This document shows, piece after piece, positions 51,769 through 59,848 of a stretch of DNA of 64,000 bases. The position numbers and the translations under genes were made by a program. This DNA is from Candidatus Eisenbacteria bacterium (GTDB taxonomy: Bacteria; Desulfobacterota; Binatia; DP-6). Every line of letters starts with the position of its first letter. Position 1 is the first letter of the stretch. The notes beneath the pieces are model-generated. The model ran no database searches. It had not been told where the DNA came from and was given only the letters and a program-made list of their open reading frames with translations. The stretch spans positions 31,497 to 95,496 of the forward strand of contig DATJZY010000132.1 of NCBI GenBank assembly GCA_035577985.1, in the 5' to 3' direction.

Positions 51769-52776
51769 CTACCCGGCGGCCCGGTGGACGTGGTGGCGCG
51801 CGACGTCGGCCGCGCGCGGCGCCCCGAGCAGCGCCATCGCGTTCGCGACCTCGTCGTGCAGCAGCGCCAGGAGGTGCGCGACTCCCTGCTCGCCGCCGGC
51901 GGCGAGCGCGAAGAAGTGCGGGCGGCCGACGAAGACGGCTCGCGCGCCGAGCGCCAGTGCCACGAGCACGTCGGTACCGCGGCGCACGCCGCCGTCGAGG
52001 TAGACCTCGGCGCGGTCGCCGACGGTCTGGACCACCTCCTCCAGGACCTCGATCGACGCCGGCGAGCCGTCGAGCTGCCGGCCGCCGTGGTTCGACACGA
52101 CGACGGCCGCCGCGCCGTGCTCGGCCGCGCGCAGGGCGTCGTCGGCGCGCAGGATGCCCTTCACCACGAGGGGAAGCCGCGACAGCCCGCGCAGCCACGC
52201 GAGGTCGTCCCAGGTGAAGCGCTGGTCGTGGAGCTCGGCCATGAGCGCCATGAACTCCTCGCCACGCCCGAGGTGCGGGAAGTTCCCGAGCCCGCCGGGC
52301 TCGAGCGAGAAGCCCGTTCGCACCTCGCCCTCGCGGCGGCCCGGGATCGGGAAGTCGACGGTGAGCACGATGGCCTGGTAGCCCGCCGCCACTGCACGCT
52401 CGACGAGCGCACGCGACGTTCCGCGGTCCTTGTGGACGTAGAGCTGGAACCAGCGCGGCCCTGCCGGCGCGCGCGCCACCTCCTCGAGCGAGCAGCTCGA
52501 CATGGTCGACACGCAGTCGACCACGCCCGCTGCCGCGGCCGCGCGCGCGACGGCGACCTCCGCGTCGGGGTGGGCGAGGCGCTGCCGGGCAGTCGGCGCG
52601 AGCCCGACCGGCATCGCGACGCGCTGCCCGAGCAGCGTCGTCGATGGATCGACCGTGCCGACGTCGATCAGCACGCGCGGCCGCAAGCGCCAGCGCGCGA
52701 ACGCCGCCTGGTTGTCGCGCAGCGTGACCTCGTCGCAGGCGCCGCCGGCGACGTAGGCGTACGCGCCCGGGTCCAT
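51769..52776 (-). CDS. FMN-dependent alpha-hydroxy-acid oxidase-like protein, N-terminus uncertain
   Basis: 335 residues from the first ATG. The core motifs of L-lactate/glycolate oxidase-type enzymes are present: MPVGLAPTARQRLAHPDAE near 54, RWFQLYVHKDRG near 108, VVKGILRADDALRAAEHG and SNHGGRQLDGSPAS with the catalytic His. In the same frame upstream of the ATG, about 14 further codons (TPLNARDFEALARERMD) match the family's usual N-terminus, but they have no normal start codon before the preceding gene's region. The gene would then use a non-standard start, or the first ATG is real and the tail is a chance or ancestral remnant. Confidence 0.82.
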   Translation of the reverse strand: MDPGAYAYVAGGACDEVTLRDNQAAFARWRLRPRVLIDVGTVDPSTTLLGQRVAMPVGLAPTARQRLAHPDAEVAVARAAAAAGVVDCVSTMSSCSLEEVARAPAGPRWFQLYVHKDRGTSRALVERAVAAGYQAIVLTVDFPIPGRREGEVRTGFSLEPGGLGNFPHLGRGEEFMALMAELHDQRFTWDDLAWLRGLSRLPLVVKGILRADDALRAAEHGAAAVVVSNHGGRQLDGSPASIEVLEEVVQTVGDRAEVYLDGGVRRGTDVLVALALGARAVFVGRPHFFALAAGGEQGVAHLLALLHDEVANAMALLGAPRAADVARHHVHRAAG

Positions 52777-52820
52777 GCGCTCGCGCGCGAGCGCTTCGAA
52801 GTCGCGAGCGTTGAGCGGCG

Positions 52821-53867
52821 TTACGGTCGCACCTCGAGCACGAGGTTGAACGGCGTGCGGGTCGCGGTGCGAAAACGCGTGAAGCCCGCCTGCCGCACCA
52901 CGTCTTCGAGCCGCTTCGGGCCCGCCTGCGCGCCGAGTGCCAGCCCCACCTCCTGCGAGCGCGACGCGGGCGTGCAGACCATGGTCGACGCGGAATAGAA
53001 GATGCGCCCCACCGGGTTGAGATTGTCTTCCAGGCGGTCGCCCGCGAACGGCTCGACGAGGAGCCACGTGCCGTCGGGTTTGAGCGTCTCCAGCACGTGC
53101 GTCGCGACGCCGACCGGATCGCCCATGTCGTGGAGCGCGTCGAACACGCAGACGAGGTCGTAGTCCGTGCCGGCGTAATCCTTGGCGCTCGCGGTCTCGA
53201 AGCTGACGCGGTCGGAGACGTCGGCGTGCTCCGCGTGCTGGCGCGCCGCCACGATCGAGGGTTGGTGGAAGTCGAAGCCGACGAACGTCGACTTGGGATA
53301 GGCCCGCGCCATGATGATCGTCGACGCGCCGTGGCCGCAGCCGACGTCGGCGACGCGCGCGCCGCGACGCAGGTTCGCCTCGACGCCGTCGAGCGCGGGA
53401 ATCCACGACGCGGTGAGGTTCGCGTTGTACCCCGTGCGGAAGAAGCGCTCGGTGCCCTGGAAGAGATCGTGGTGGTGTTCGTGCCAGCCGACGCCGTTGC
53501 CGGTGCGGAACGCTTCGAGCACCTTCGGCGCGTCGGTGAACATCGAGCGCGCCACCTGGAAGCCGCCGAGGAAGTGGGCGGGGCTCGATTCGTCGGCGAA
53601 AGCGAGCGTCTGGATCTCGTTCAGCGAGAACTTGCGCGTCGCCGCGTCGTAGTCGACGTAGCCGGCGGCCGCCTGCGCCGACAACCACTCGCGAACGTAG
53701 CGCTCGTCCGTGCCGGTGCGATCCGCGAGCTCCGCCGGCGTGAGCCCGCCGGTGCCCGAGAGCGCCTTGTAGAGTCCGAGTTCGTCGCCGATGCCGACCA
53801 GGGCCGCCGACAGGACGGCGCCGAGATCACCGACGAGCTTGCCGAGGAATTCGTCGAGCGTGGGCAT
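52821..53867 (-). CDS. Class I SAM-dependent methyltransferase
   Basis: 348 residues from an ATG with AAGGAG upstream (53870-53880). A helical N-terminal dimerisation/winged-helix-like part (MPTLDEFLGKLVGDLGAVLSAALVG-type) is followed by the SAM-binding core: RRGARVADVGCGHGASTIIMARAYP near 170, FVGFDFHQPSIVAAR near 195, and YDLVCVFDALHDMGDP near 238. The layout suits O- or C-methyltransferases acting on small molecules. It is followed by the hydroxy-acid oxidase and preceded by the F420-type oxidoreductase on the same strand, which may be one operon. Confidence 0.87.
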   Translation of the reverse strand: MPTLDEFLGKLVGDLGAVLSAALVGIGDELGLYKALSGTGGLTPAELADRTGTDERYVREWLSAQAAAGYVDYDAATRKFSLNEIQTLAFADESSPAHFLGGFQVARSMFTDAPKVLEAFRTGNGVGWHEHHHDLFQGTERFFRTGYNANLTASWIPALDGVEANLRRGARVADVGCGHGASTIIMARAYPKSTFVGFDFHQPSIVAARQHAEHADVSDRVSFETASAKDYAGTDYDLVCVFDALHDMGDPVGVATHVLETLKPDGTWLLVEPFAGDRLEDNLNPVGRIFYSASTMVCTPASRSQEVGLALGAQAGPKRLEDVVRQAGFTRFRTATRTPFNLVLEVRP

Positions 53868-53880
53868 GATGCGTCTCCTT

Positions 53881-54756
53881 TCAGGTGGCTTCGCGAGCAA
53901 CGATCTCGAGCTGCTCGAGATAGTGGGCGAGACTGGTATGGCGGAATCGCAGATTCAACACGGTCGCGCCGAGGGCGCGGTAGCGCGCCACGAGATCCAG
54001 GAAGGTCCGGCGCTCGTCGGCCCGCGTCACGTCGAGCTGGCGATCGAGCGGCAGGACGAGATCGAAGGGCGTCCGTCGCTGGCGCCACTCGGGCCAATCC
54101 CTCGCACGACCGAGCAGTGCACCCAGCCGCTCGACGTCGAGCCCGAACGGATCCCAGCCGTCGCCCTGGACGAGGGCGCGCCGCAGGGAGCGTGGCGACC
54201 GCCCCCCGAGCCAGATGGGAATGCGCGCCTGCACGCCGCACGGATCCACGACGAACCCTTCGAAGCGGAAGTACGCGCCCTCGTAGCGCGGCTCCCGCTG
54301 CCCGAAGCTCTCTCGCAGGGCTCGAACCGCGTCCTCGTAGACGGGACCACGCCCTGCGAACCGGGCACCGAGCAGGCGGAACTCCTCCTCGAGCGTCCCG
54401 ACCCCGACGCCGAGCACGAGCCGGCCGCCGGCGATCCGGTCGAGCGTCCCGTAGCGCTTCGCGATGGCGAGCGGGTGGTGGTAGCCGAGCACGAGCACGT
54501 GGGTCACGAACTTGATCCGCGACGTCTGGGCGGCGAGGAAGCCGAAGGTCGCCAGCGGGTCGTAGTAGCGCGCGCCGCGCACCCGTGTGACGCCGGCCGG
54601 GATCGCGACGTGCTCGCTGCAGGTGAGGTGATGGAAGCCCAGGCGGTCGGCCGCCCTTGCGATCTCGGCGATCTCCGCCGGGCCGGCGTCCTCGGTCCAG
54701 GATGCGTCGTTGTCCGGATGACGCGTGACGATGGGCGTGACGAGCCCGAGCCGCAT
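53881..54756 (-). CDS. LLM-class F420-dependent oxidoreductase
   Basis: 291 residues. The luciferase-like barrel shows MRLGLVTPIVTRHPDND at the start, DRLGFHHLTCSEHVAIP near 40, FLAAQTSRIKFVTHVLVLGYHHPLAIAKRYGTLDRIAGGRLVLGVGVG as four cofactor/phosphate contacts, and PIWLGGRSPRSLRRAL near 185. These features match the F420-dependent TIGR03619-like group. It lies 13 bases before the methyltransferase start and is read with it. Substrate unknown. Confidence 0.88.
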   Translation of the reverse strand: MRLGLVTPIVTRHPDNDASWTEDAGPAEIAEIARAADRLGFHHLTCSEHVAIPAGVTRVRGARYYDPLATFGFLAAQTSRIKFVTHVLVLGYHHPLAIAKRYGTLDRIAGGRLVLGVGVGTLEEEFRLLGARFAGRGPVYEDAVRALRESFGQREPRYEGAYFRFEGFVVDPCGVQARIPIWLGGRSPRSLRRALVQGDGWDPFGLDVERLGALLGRARDWPEWRQRRTPFDLVLPLDRQLDVTRADERRTFLDLVARYRALGATVLNLRFRHTSLAHYLEQLEIVAREAT

Positions 54757-54804
54757 GCGTCCCGGGCGTAGACCAATCGCCGATCGCCTGGCAACCTGCG
54801 GGCC

Positions 54805-55653
54805 GTGCCCGACCTGCCCGCCACCCCTCGCCTCCGCCACGTCCGCGCCGTGGGCTGCGACGTCAACGTCGTCGAATGGGGCGATCCGGGCCGGCCGTCG
54901 CTCCTGCTGCTGCACGGCGGAATGGCGCACGCACGCTGGTGGGACTTCGTCGCCGCGCGGCTCGCCGATCGGCTCCACGTGTTCGCGGTCGATCTCCCCG
55001 GCCACGGCGACAGCCCGTGGATCGAGCCGTCGCGCTACGTCCACGTCGAGGTCCCGGTCATCCGCGAGCTGCTCGCGACGCTCGCGCCGGGTCCGTGGAG
55101 TCTCGGCGGCCATTCGAACGGCGGGCTCCTCGCGGTCGTGACGGCGACCGAGGGAACACCGCTCGCGCGCCTCGTCGCGGTCGACATCCCGCTCGACCCG
55201 TCGGGCGATCGGCTCGTACGCTCCGGCAAGGGCTTCCGCCGCATGCCGCAGCCCGCCTGGACGTCGCGCGAGGAGGGCGTCGCGAGCTTCCGTCTCTTCC
55301 CCAAGGACGGCGACGTGCCGGTGGAAACGCTGCGCTACATCGGCGCGCACTCGGTCCGCGAGGACGGCAACGGCACGTGGACGAGCAAGTTCGACTGGCG
55401 CTATTTCCGCGGCCGCGATCCGAACGGACCGAATCCGTACGCCGCGTTCCCCGAGCGCCTGCGCCGGATCCCCTGCCCCACGCTGCTCGTGCGCGGCGGC
55501 AACAGCTCGATCCTCGGCGCCGACGACTACGCCGAGATGCTGGCGCGCGTCCCGCGCGTGACCGGCGTCGTCGTCGCGGGCTCGGGCCACAACCCCCACG
55601 TCGAGCGACCGGCCGAGACCGCCGAAGCGATCGCCGCCTTCGTCCGGGAGTAG
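54805..55653 (+). CDS. Alpha/beta-hydrolase
   Basis: 282 residues from a GTG. The fold signatures are LLLLHGGMAHARWWDF near 35 (oxyanion HGG), DLPGHGDS near 67, the nucleophile elbow GGHSNGG near 100 (Ser), and the catalytic His in GSGHNPHVERP near 260. Many such enzymes are esterases, lipases or C-C hydrolases. It is divergent from the F420-type gene (about 50 bp) and is followed by a hairpin. Substrate unknown. Confidence 0.88.
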   Translation: MPDLPATPRLRHVRAVGCDVNVVEWGDPGRPSLLLLHGGMAHARWWDFVAARLADRLHVFAVDLPGHGDSPWIEPSRYVHVEVPVIRELLATLAPGPWSLGGHSNGGLLAVVTATEGTPLARLVAVDIPLDPSGDRLVRSGKGFRRMPQPAWTSREEGVASFRLFPKDGDVPVETLRYIGAHSVREDGNGTWTSKFDWRYFRGRDPNGPNPYAAFPERLRRIPCPTLLVRGGNSSILGADDYAEMLARVPRVTGVVVAGSGHNPHVERPAETAEAIAAFVRE

Positions 55654-55667
55654 GTCGCCGGTCCAAC

Positions 55668-55691
55668 AGGGTGTCAGCCGGTTGGCACCCT
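55668..55691 (+). terminator. Weak terminator-like hairpin after the alpha/beta-hydrolase
   Basis: AGGGTGTCA (55668-55676) pairs with TGGCACCCT (55683-55691), one G-U pair, loop GCCGGT. It starts 14 bases after the hydrolase stop. There is no T-run, so termination is unproven. Confidence 0.35.
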
Positions 55692-55756
55692 CTGGCGCCG
55701 CCGGTGACCGCGCTGCGGTCGGGGCGCGTGGCACGGCCGTTGCTCCTTTCGGACCC

Positions 55757-57703
55757 ATGGCTCGACGCGCCCCGCTCGCCGCGATCGCGGCGCTCCTCGT
55801 CGTGGCGGTGGGCGCGATCTACGCGCCGATCCGGCACGCCGGCTTCTTCAACTTCGACGACGCCGCGTACATCACCGACAACCCGTTCGTGCGCGACGGC
55901 CTCACGCTCGGTGGCCTGCGCCAGGCGTTCTTCGCGAGCCGCGGCGCGCTCTGGATGCCGCTCTCGTTCACGTCGCACATGCTCGACGTCTCGCTCTTCG
56001 GCGTGACGCCGGGCGGGCCGCACGTCGTCAACGTCCTCTTGCACGCGACCAACGCGGTACTCCTCCTCCTGCTCCTCGTGCGAGCGACCGGAGCGATCGC
56101 GCCGAGCGCCGCCGTCGCAGTGCTCTTCGCGCTCCATCCGCTGCGCGTCGAGTCGGTCGCCTGGATCACCGAGCGCAAGGACGTCCTCTCGGCGTGCTTC
56201 GGCCTGCTCACGCTCAACGCGTGGGTGAGCTACGTCCGACGGCCCACCCGCGGCACGTACGGCATCGTCGTCGCGGGCACGGTGCTCGCCCTGCTCTCGA
56301 AACCCATGCTCGTGACGCTGCCGATCCTCCTCGTCCTGTTCGACGTGTGGCCGCTCCGCCGCCTGGGGAAGCTCGCCGACAACGGCGAGCCGCTCATGCT
56401 GACCGACCTGGTATTGGAAAAGGCGCCCTTGATCGCCCTCGCGCTCGCCGCCGCGGCGATCAACCTCGGCGCCGCGCAGTCGGAGGGCGGGCTCATGGCG
56501 CTGGCCGGCCGTCCGCTCCCGGCACGGATCGCCAACGGCGTCGTCTCGTACGCGTGGTACGTGTGGAAGACGATCTGGCCCGCGGATCTCGCCGTCTTCT
56601 ACCCGTATGCCGGATGGTCCGGGCTCACGGTGGCAGGCGCGGCGCTCGGTCTCGCCGCGGCGGGCGTGATCGCGATCGCGACCCGGTCGCGATGGCCGTG
56701 GATCGCCGTCGGCCTCGCCTGGTTCGTCGTGGGTCTGCTGCCGGCGATCGGAATCTTCCAGGCCGGCCGGCAGGGGATGGCGGATCGCTTCACGTACCTG
56801 CCGAGCATCGGCCTCTTCATCGCCGTCGCATGGACGCTCGATCGCGCGGGCGGATCGCGCGCCGCTCGCGCGGCGCTCGCCGGCGCGACCCTCCTCTGCG
56901 CGATCGCGCTCGGCGCCGCGTCGTACCGCCAGGTGGGCTACTGGCAGAGCAGCGAGACGCTCTTCGAGCACACCCTCGCGGTGACGGGCGACAACCCCGT
57001 CGTCGAGGACGCGTTCGGCAGCGTGCTCGCGAACGGCGGCCGTCCGGCCGAGGCGATGCCCCACTTCGAGGCGGCGCTCCGCATCGACCCGCGCGACGTC
57101 GTGGCGGCGCACGGCATCGGCGTCGCGCTCGACGGCCTCGGGCGATTCGACGAGGCAGCCGAGCAGTATCGGGCCGCGCTCGCGATCGAGCCGGGCTACT
57201 GGCGCGCGCACAACGACCTCGGGGTCTTCCTCCTGAAGAAGAACGACGTCGAGAGCGCGCTGCACCACTTCAGCGAGGCGGTGCGCCTGAACCCGTCGGC
57301 AGGCGCCGCGAACTCGAACCTGCGCCTCGCGCTCGAGCGCTCCGGTATCGCGGGCGCGAACGCGGACAGCTACGTGCGCGGCCTCCTCACCTGGTCGGCC
57401 GCCATCGCCGCCGATCGCGACAGCCCCGGCGGTGCCGCCTACGGCGCGAGCCTCTCGGGCGATCTCCTCGTCGCGCGACCCGACGCGCTCCGCGGCTGCC
57501 TCGGAGGAGGCGTCGGCAACGTCGCCGCGGCCCCGTTCAACCTCTACGTCGAGGTGGGCGCCGACGGTACGGTCACCGCCGTCACGGCGGTGCCGCCAAC
57601 GCGCGCCGCCCTCTGCCTGCGTGACGAGCTCCGCACCGCGCATGCGCCGGCGCCCCCATTCGCGCCGTTCCGCGGCGTCGTGTCCATGCCGGCCAAGGGT
57701 TGA
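55757..57703 (+). CDS. Polytopic membrane protein with C-terminal TPR repeats (TMTC/DUF1736-like)
   Basis: 648 residues. Nine to eleven hydrophobic helices fill about residues 8-400, including FALHPLRVESVAWITERKDVLSA near 117, a motif typical of TMTC-like proteins. A soluble part with at least three TPR units follows (for example RPAEAMPHFEAALRIDPRD, GRFDEAAEQYRAALAIEPGY and NDVESALHHFSEAVRLNPSA). The last 110 residues are not repeat-like. In eukaryotes TMTC proteins are O-mannosyltransferases; the bacterial role is unclear. The ATG at 55757 fits. Confidence 0.8.
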   Translation: MARRAPLAAIAALLVVAVGAIYAPIRHAGFFNFDDAAYITDNPFVRDGLTLGGLRQAFFASRGALWMPLSFTSHMLDVSLFGVTPGGPHVVNVLLHATNAVLLLLLLVRATGAIAPSAAVAVLFALHPLRVESVAWITERKDVLSACFGLLTLNAWVSYVRRPTRGTYGIVVAGTVLALLSKPMLVTLPILLVLFDVWPLRRLGKLADNGEPLMLTDLVLEKAPLIALALAAAAINLGAAQSEGGLMALAGRPLPARIANGVVSYAWYVWKTIWPADLAVFYPYAGWSGLTVAGAALGLAAAGVIAIATRSRWPWIAVGLAWFVVGLLPAIGIFQAGRQGMADRFTYLPSIGLFIAVAWTLDRAGGSRAARAALAGATLLCAIALGAASYRQVGYWQSSETLFEHTLAVTGDNPVVEDAFGSVLANGGRPAEAMPHFEAALRIDPRDVVAAHGIGVALDGLGRFDEAAEQYRAALAIEPGYWRAHNDLGVFLLKKNDVESALHHFSEAVRLNPSAGAANSNLRLALERSGIAGANADSYVRGLLTWSAAIAADRDSPGGAAYGASLSGDLLVARPDALRGCLGGGVGNVAAAPFNLYVEVGADGTVTAVTAVPPTRAALCLRDELRTAHAPAPPFAPFRGVVSMPAKG

Positions 57704-57721
57704 GACGGGGTTGACCCGACC

Positions 57722-57748
57722 GGCGCGACCCGTGGTACGGGTCGCGCC
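57722..57748 (+). promoter_or_regulatory. Perfect 12-bp hairpin ending at the base before the ATG
   Basis: GGCGCGACCCGT (57722-57733) and ACGGGTCGCGCC (57737-57748) are exactly complementary, with a 3-base loop (GGT). The right arm ends directly before the ATG at 57749, so it covers the whole expected ribosome-binding region, where no purine-rich site is visible. It may be a terminator of the TPR gene, an operator, or a structure that blocks or regulates translation of the downstream gene. Confidence 0.6.
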
Positions 57749-58393
57749 ATGAACACCACGCGCACCGCGGCGATCGTGCTCGCCGCACTTCTCGTCATCG
57801 ATCTCGGACACGGTTTCGCGGCCGTCCTCTGCAAGAACCGCGCTGGCGGGGTCATCCTGCGCGAGAAGTGCAAGAAGAAGGAGACGCAACTCGATCTCGT
57901 CCAGCTGGGCGCGGTCTGCCCCAAGGGCGACCCGGGACCGCCGGGGAGCGGCTCTCGTGTCGTCGATGCCAACGGGCGGTCGGTCGGACCGCTGGTCTCG
58001 GGCGCGAACGTCCTCATGGTTGCTGGCGGCCAGGCGGTGATCGTGCGCGCCGACACGTCGGGCTTTCCTGCGGACAGGGCGCTGGCGTACACAACCAGCG
58101 ACTGCTCGGGCACGGCGTACGTGGAAGTGTTCGAACCCCTCGCGCCCCGCACCGTCACCATTGGGGGGACCCTCTACTACCCGGGGCTGCCGCTGCAGCC
58201 GGTGCACATCTTGAGCAACGGGTTCGCGGACACCACACCCACCGACTGCACCAACGGCGGGGGCGTCGTGCTCCCGAGCGGCCTGTGCTGCGAGATGTCC
58301 GACCGAGGGACGGAGGATGCGGGCGTGGCCATGACGCTCGATCTCGCGAGCCTCGGCTTCGCGCCACCCTTCCACGCGGAGGTCGTGCCGTGA
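57749..58393 (+). CDS. Secreted protein with Cys/Lys N-terminal module and short collagen-like stretch
   Basis: 214 residues. A signal peptide (to GFAA) is followed by LCKNRAGGVILREKCKKKE, a two-Cys module also found at 35492 and 58390, and then GDPGPPGSG, about three Gly-X-Y triplets. The rest is a 150-residue domain with a Cys in TSDCSGTAY and three Cys near the C-terminus (TDCTNGG, then SGLCCEMS), beta-rich. It overlaps the next gene by four bases (GTGA), so they are co-translated. Confidence 0.72.
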   Translation: MNTTRTAAIVLAALLVIDLGHGFAAVLCKNRAGGVILREKCKKKETQLDLVQLGAVCPKGDPGPPGSGSRVVDANGRSVGPLVSGANVLMVAGGQAVIVRADTSGFPADRALAYTTSDCSGTAYVEVFEPLAPRTVTIGGTLYYPGLPLQPVHILSNGFADTTPTDCTNGGGVVLPSGLCCEMSDRGTEDAGVAMTLDLASLGFAPPFHAEVVP

Positions 58394-59043
58394 GGCGCAC
58401 CGTCGCCGGGGTGGTACTCGTCCTCATCACGGGTGTCGTGGTGTCGAGCCACGCCGACGTCCTGTGCACCACGCGTTCCGGAGCGCTTCGCGTCCGGCAA
58501 ACGTGCAAGCGTCGGGAGAAGCCGGTTGATCTCACGACGCTCGGCAAGGTCGGCGCACCCGGAGCCCCGGGCGATCCCGGGGCGCCCGGTCCGGCCGGGC
58601 AGCTCATTGACGCCGCCGGGCAGAGGCTGTCGCCGACGTTGTTCGCCGAAGAAGAGTTCGGCACGGTGCTCCGGATCGGTGACGTAGTCGTCGGCACCGC
58701 CGTCCATACCGACCGCTTCTCGACGTTCGTGCGCCTCGTCTACGAGGCCTCCAACTGCGCGGGCGCCCCGCTCGTCCAAGCCTTCAACGGGCTCCTTCGC
58801 CCGGCCTTCTTCATGGGATCGACGGCGTACTACGCTGGCGATCCGATCCAGTCCCGAGTGACGATGTCCTACGCCAGCACATCGACCGCCGGCGACTGCA
58901 TGCTCGCCGGAGGGACCTTCAACGCGGGGTTCTGCTGCTTCAACGATTCGTCGCCGAGCACGGTGCCTGCCGGGCCGGCGGTCAGCGTCGACGTCAGCGG
59001 ACTCGTCTCGCGCTTCCCGCTCTCGATCGCCGTGGTCCCCTGA
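58390..59043 (+). CDS. Secreted collagen-like protein, paralogue of the preceding gene
   Basis: 217 residues from GTG at 58390, overlapping the stop of the preceding gene. After a signal peptide (VVVSSHA) comes LCTTRSGALRVRQTCKRREK, the shared module, then GAPGAPGDPGAPGPAG with five Gly-X-Y triplets. The C-terminal domain has the same Cys pattern as the upstream paralogue (EASNCAGAPL, AGDCMLAGG and FNAGFCCFND), which shows a tandem duplication with divergence. Confidence 0.75.
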   Translation: MRRTVAGVVLVLITGVVVSSHADVLCTTRSGALRVRQTCKRREKPVDLTTLGKVGAPGAPGDPGAPGPAGQLIDAAGQRLSPTLFAEEEFGTVLRIGDVVVGTAVHTDRFSTFVRLVYEASNCAGAPLVQAFNGLLRPAFFMGSTAYYAGDPIQSRVTMSYASTSTAGDCMLAGGTFNAGFCCFNDSSPSTVPAGPAVSVDVSGLVSRFPLSIAVVP

Positions 59044-59047
59044 TCGC

Positions 59048-59422
59048 CTAGTACTTCCGATGGATCTTCCGGAAGTCGAAGCTCGACGTGTCGTCGAGCG
59101 GCACCCCGTACTCGATCCAGTCGGCGCCGAGCGGGCTGCCGGCGCGCACCGTCGCCCGTCCGTGCGCGACCACGCCGCGGATCTCGTAGTACGACGGGAA
59201 CTCGTCCGCCGCACAGGCGACGCGCGGGTCGCGCTCGATGTTCGCGTGCGAGCGCGCCCCGCGGGGCACGGCGAAGCGCAGCTCGTCACCGTCGAGCCGG
59301 ATCGGCACGAGGTCGCCGACCGGCGTGCCGTCCGGATCGAGGGTCGCGAGGGCCGCCCAGCGCTGCGCGCCCAGGAACGCGAGCAGCTCGTCGCGGGTCA
59401 TGGCGATCGCTTCGCGCGGCAT
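59048..59422 (-). CDS. Pyridoxamine-5'-phosphate-oxidase-fold protein (PPOX family)
   Basis: 124 residues with the split-barrel flavin-binding fold: FLGAQRWAALATLDPDGTPVGDLVPI near 14, ARSHANIERDPRVACAADEF near 56, and IRGVVAHGRATVRAG near 80. Proteins of this group bind FMN or F420 and reduce small molecules, with many of unknown role. A shorter start at 59401 (MTRDELLAFLG) is equally likely. It lies three bases from the next PPOX-like gene on the same strand. Confidence 0.8.
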   Translation of the reverse strand: MPREAIAMTRDELLAFLGAQRWAALATLDPDGTPVGDLVPIRLDGDELRFAVPRGARSHANIERDPRVACAADEFPSYYEIRGVVAHGRATVRAGSPLGADWIEYGVPLDDTSSFDFRKIHRKY

Positions 59423-59425
59423 CGC

Positions 59426-59848
59426 TCACTCGCTCCACAGCCGCTGGACGAACGCGGCTTCGTCCGGTTCGACGTCGAGGAAGATCCGCTTCCCCGACGC
59501 CATGCGCTCGGCGACACGGCCCGCGACGCCGTCCGAGACTTTCGGCGCAGCACGGTCCGTCGCCGGCATCGCCGCCAGCTCGGCTTGCCGTAGGCTGCCG
59601 CGCCCGCGCAGCCCCACCCCGCGCGCGTCGTCCTTGCCGTAGCCGTTCACGACCAGGCAGCCGGCACGCGGGTCGCGCTCGACGTTCCGCGCCTTGGCGC
59701 TCTTGCGGTACGTCGACATCGTCATCCGCCCGTCGGCGAAGAAGCCGGTCATGGGGTGGATGGTCGGCGCGCCGTCGCGGCGCCGCGTCAGCAGGAACGC
59801 GCGGGTGTGGCGGCCGAGGAACTCGGCGACGTCGTCCGGAATCTTCAT
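59426..59848 (-). CDS. PPOX-fold F420-type flavoprotein
   Basis: 140 residues: FLGRHTRAFLLTRRRDGAPTIHPMTGFFADGRMTMSTYRKSAKARNVERDPRAGCLVV carries the split-barrel cofactor pattern, and the C-terminus (SGKRIFLDVEPDEAAFVQRLW) suits the family. The start overlaps the TIM-barrel protein's stop by four bases (ATGA). It may reduce a small electrophile with F420 or FMN. Confidence 0.8.
   Translation of the reverse strand: MKIPDDVAEFLGRHTRAFLLTRRRDGAPTIHPMTGFFADGRMTMSTYRKSAKARNVERDPRAGCLVVNGYGKDDARGVGLRGRGSLRQAELAAMPATDRAAPKVSDGVAGRVAERMASGKRIFLDVEPDEAAFVQRLWSE

Noticed and set aside
48992..52198. Antisense frame over 1000 codons opposite the sulfatase and thiolase region
   Set aside because: Shadow frame: it runs across genes on both strands and contains no recognisable domain.
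55058..58375. Antisense frame over 1100 codons opposite the alpha/beta-hydrolase and TPR genes
   Set aside because: Same codon-bias artefact; no domain, and the plus strand is clearly coding.
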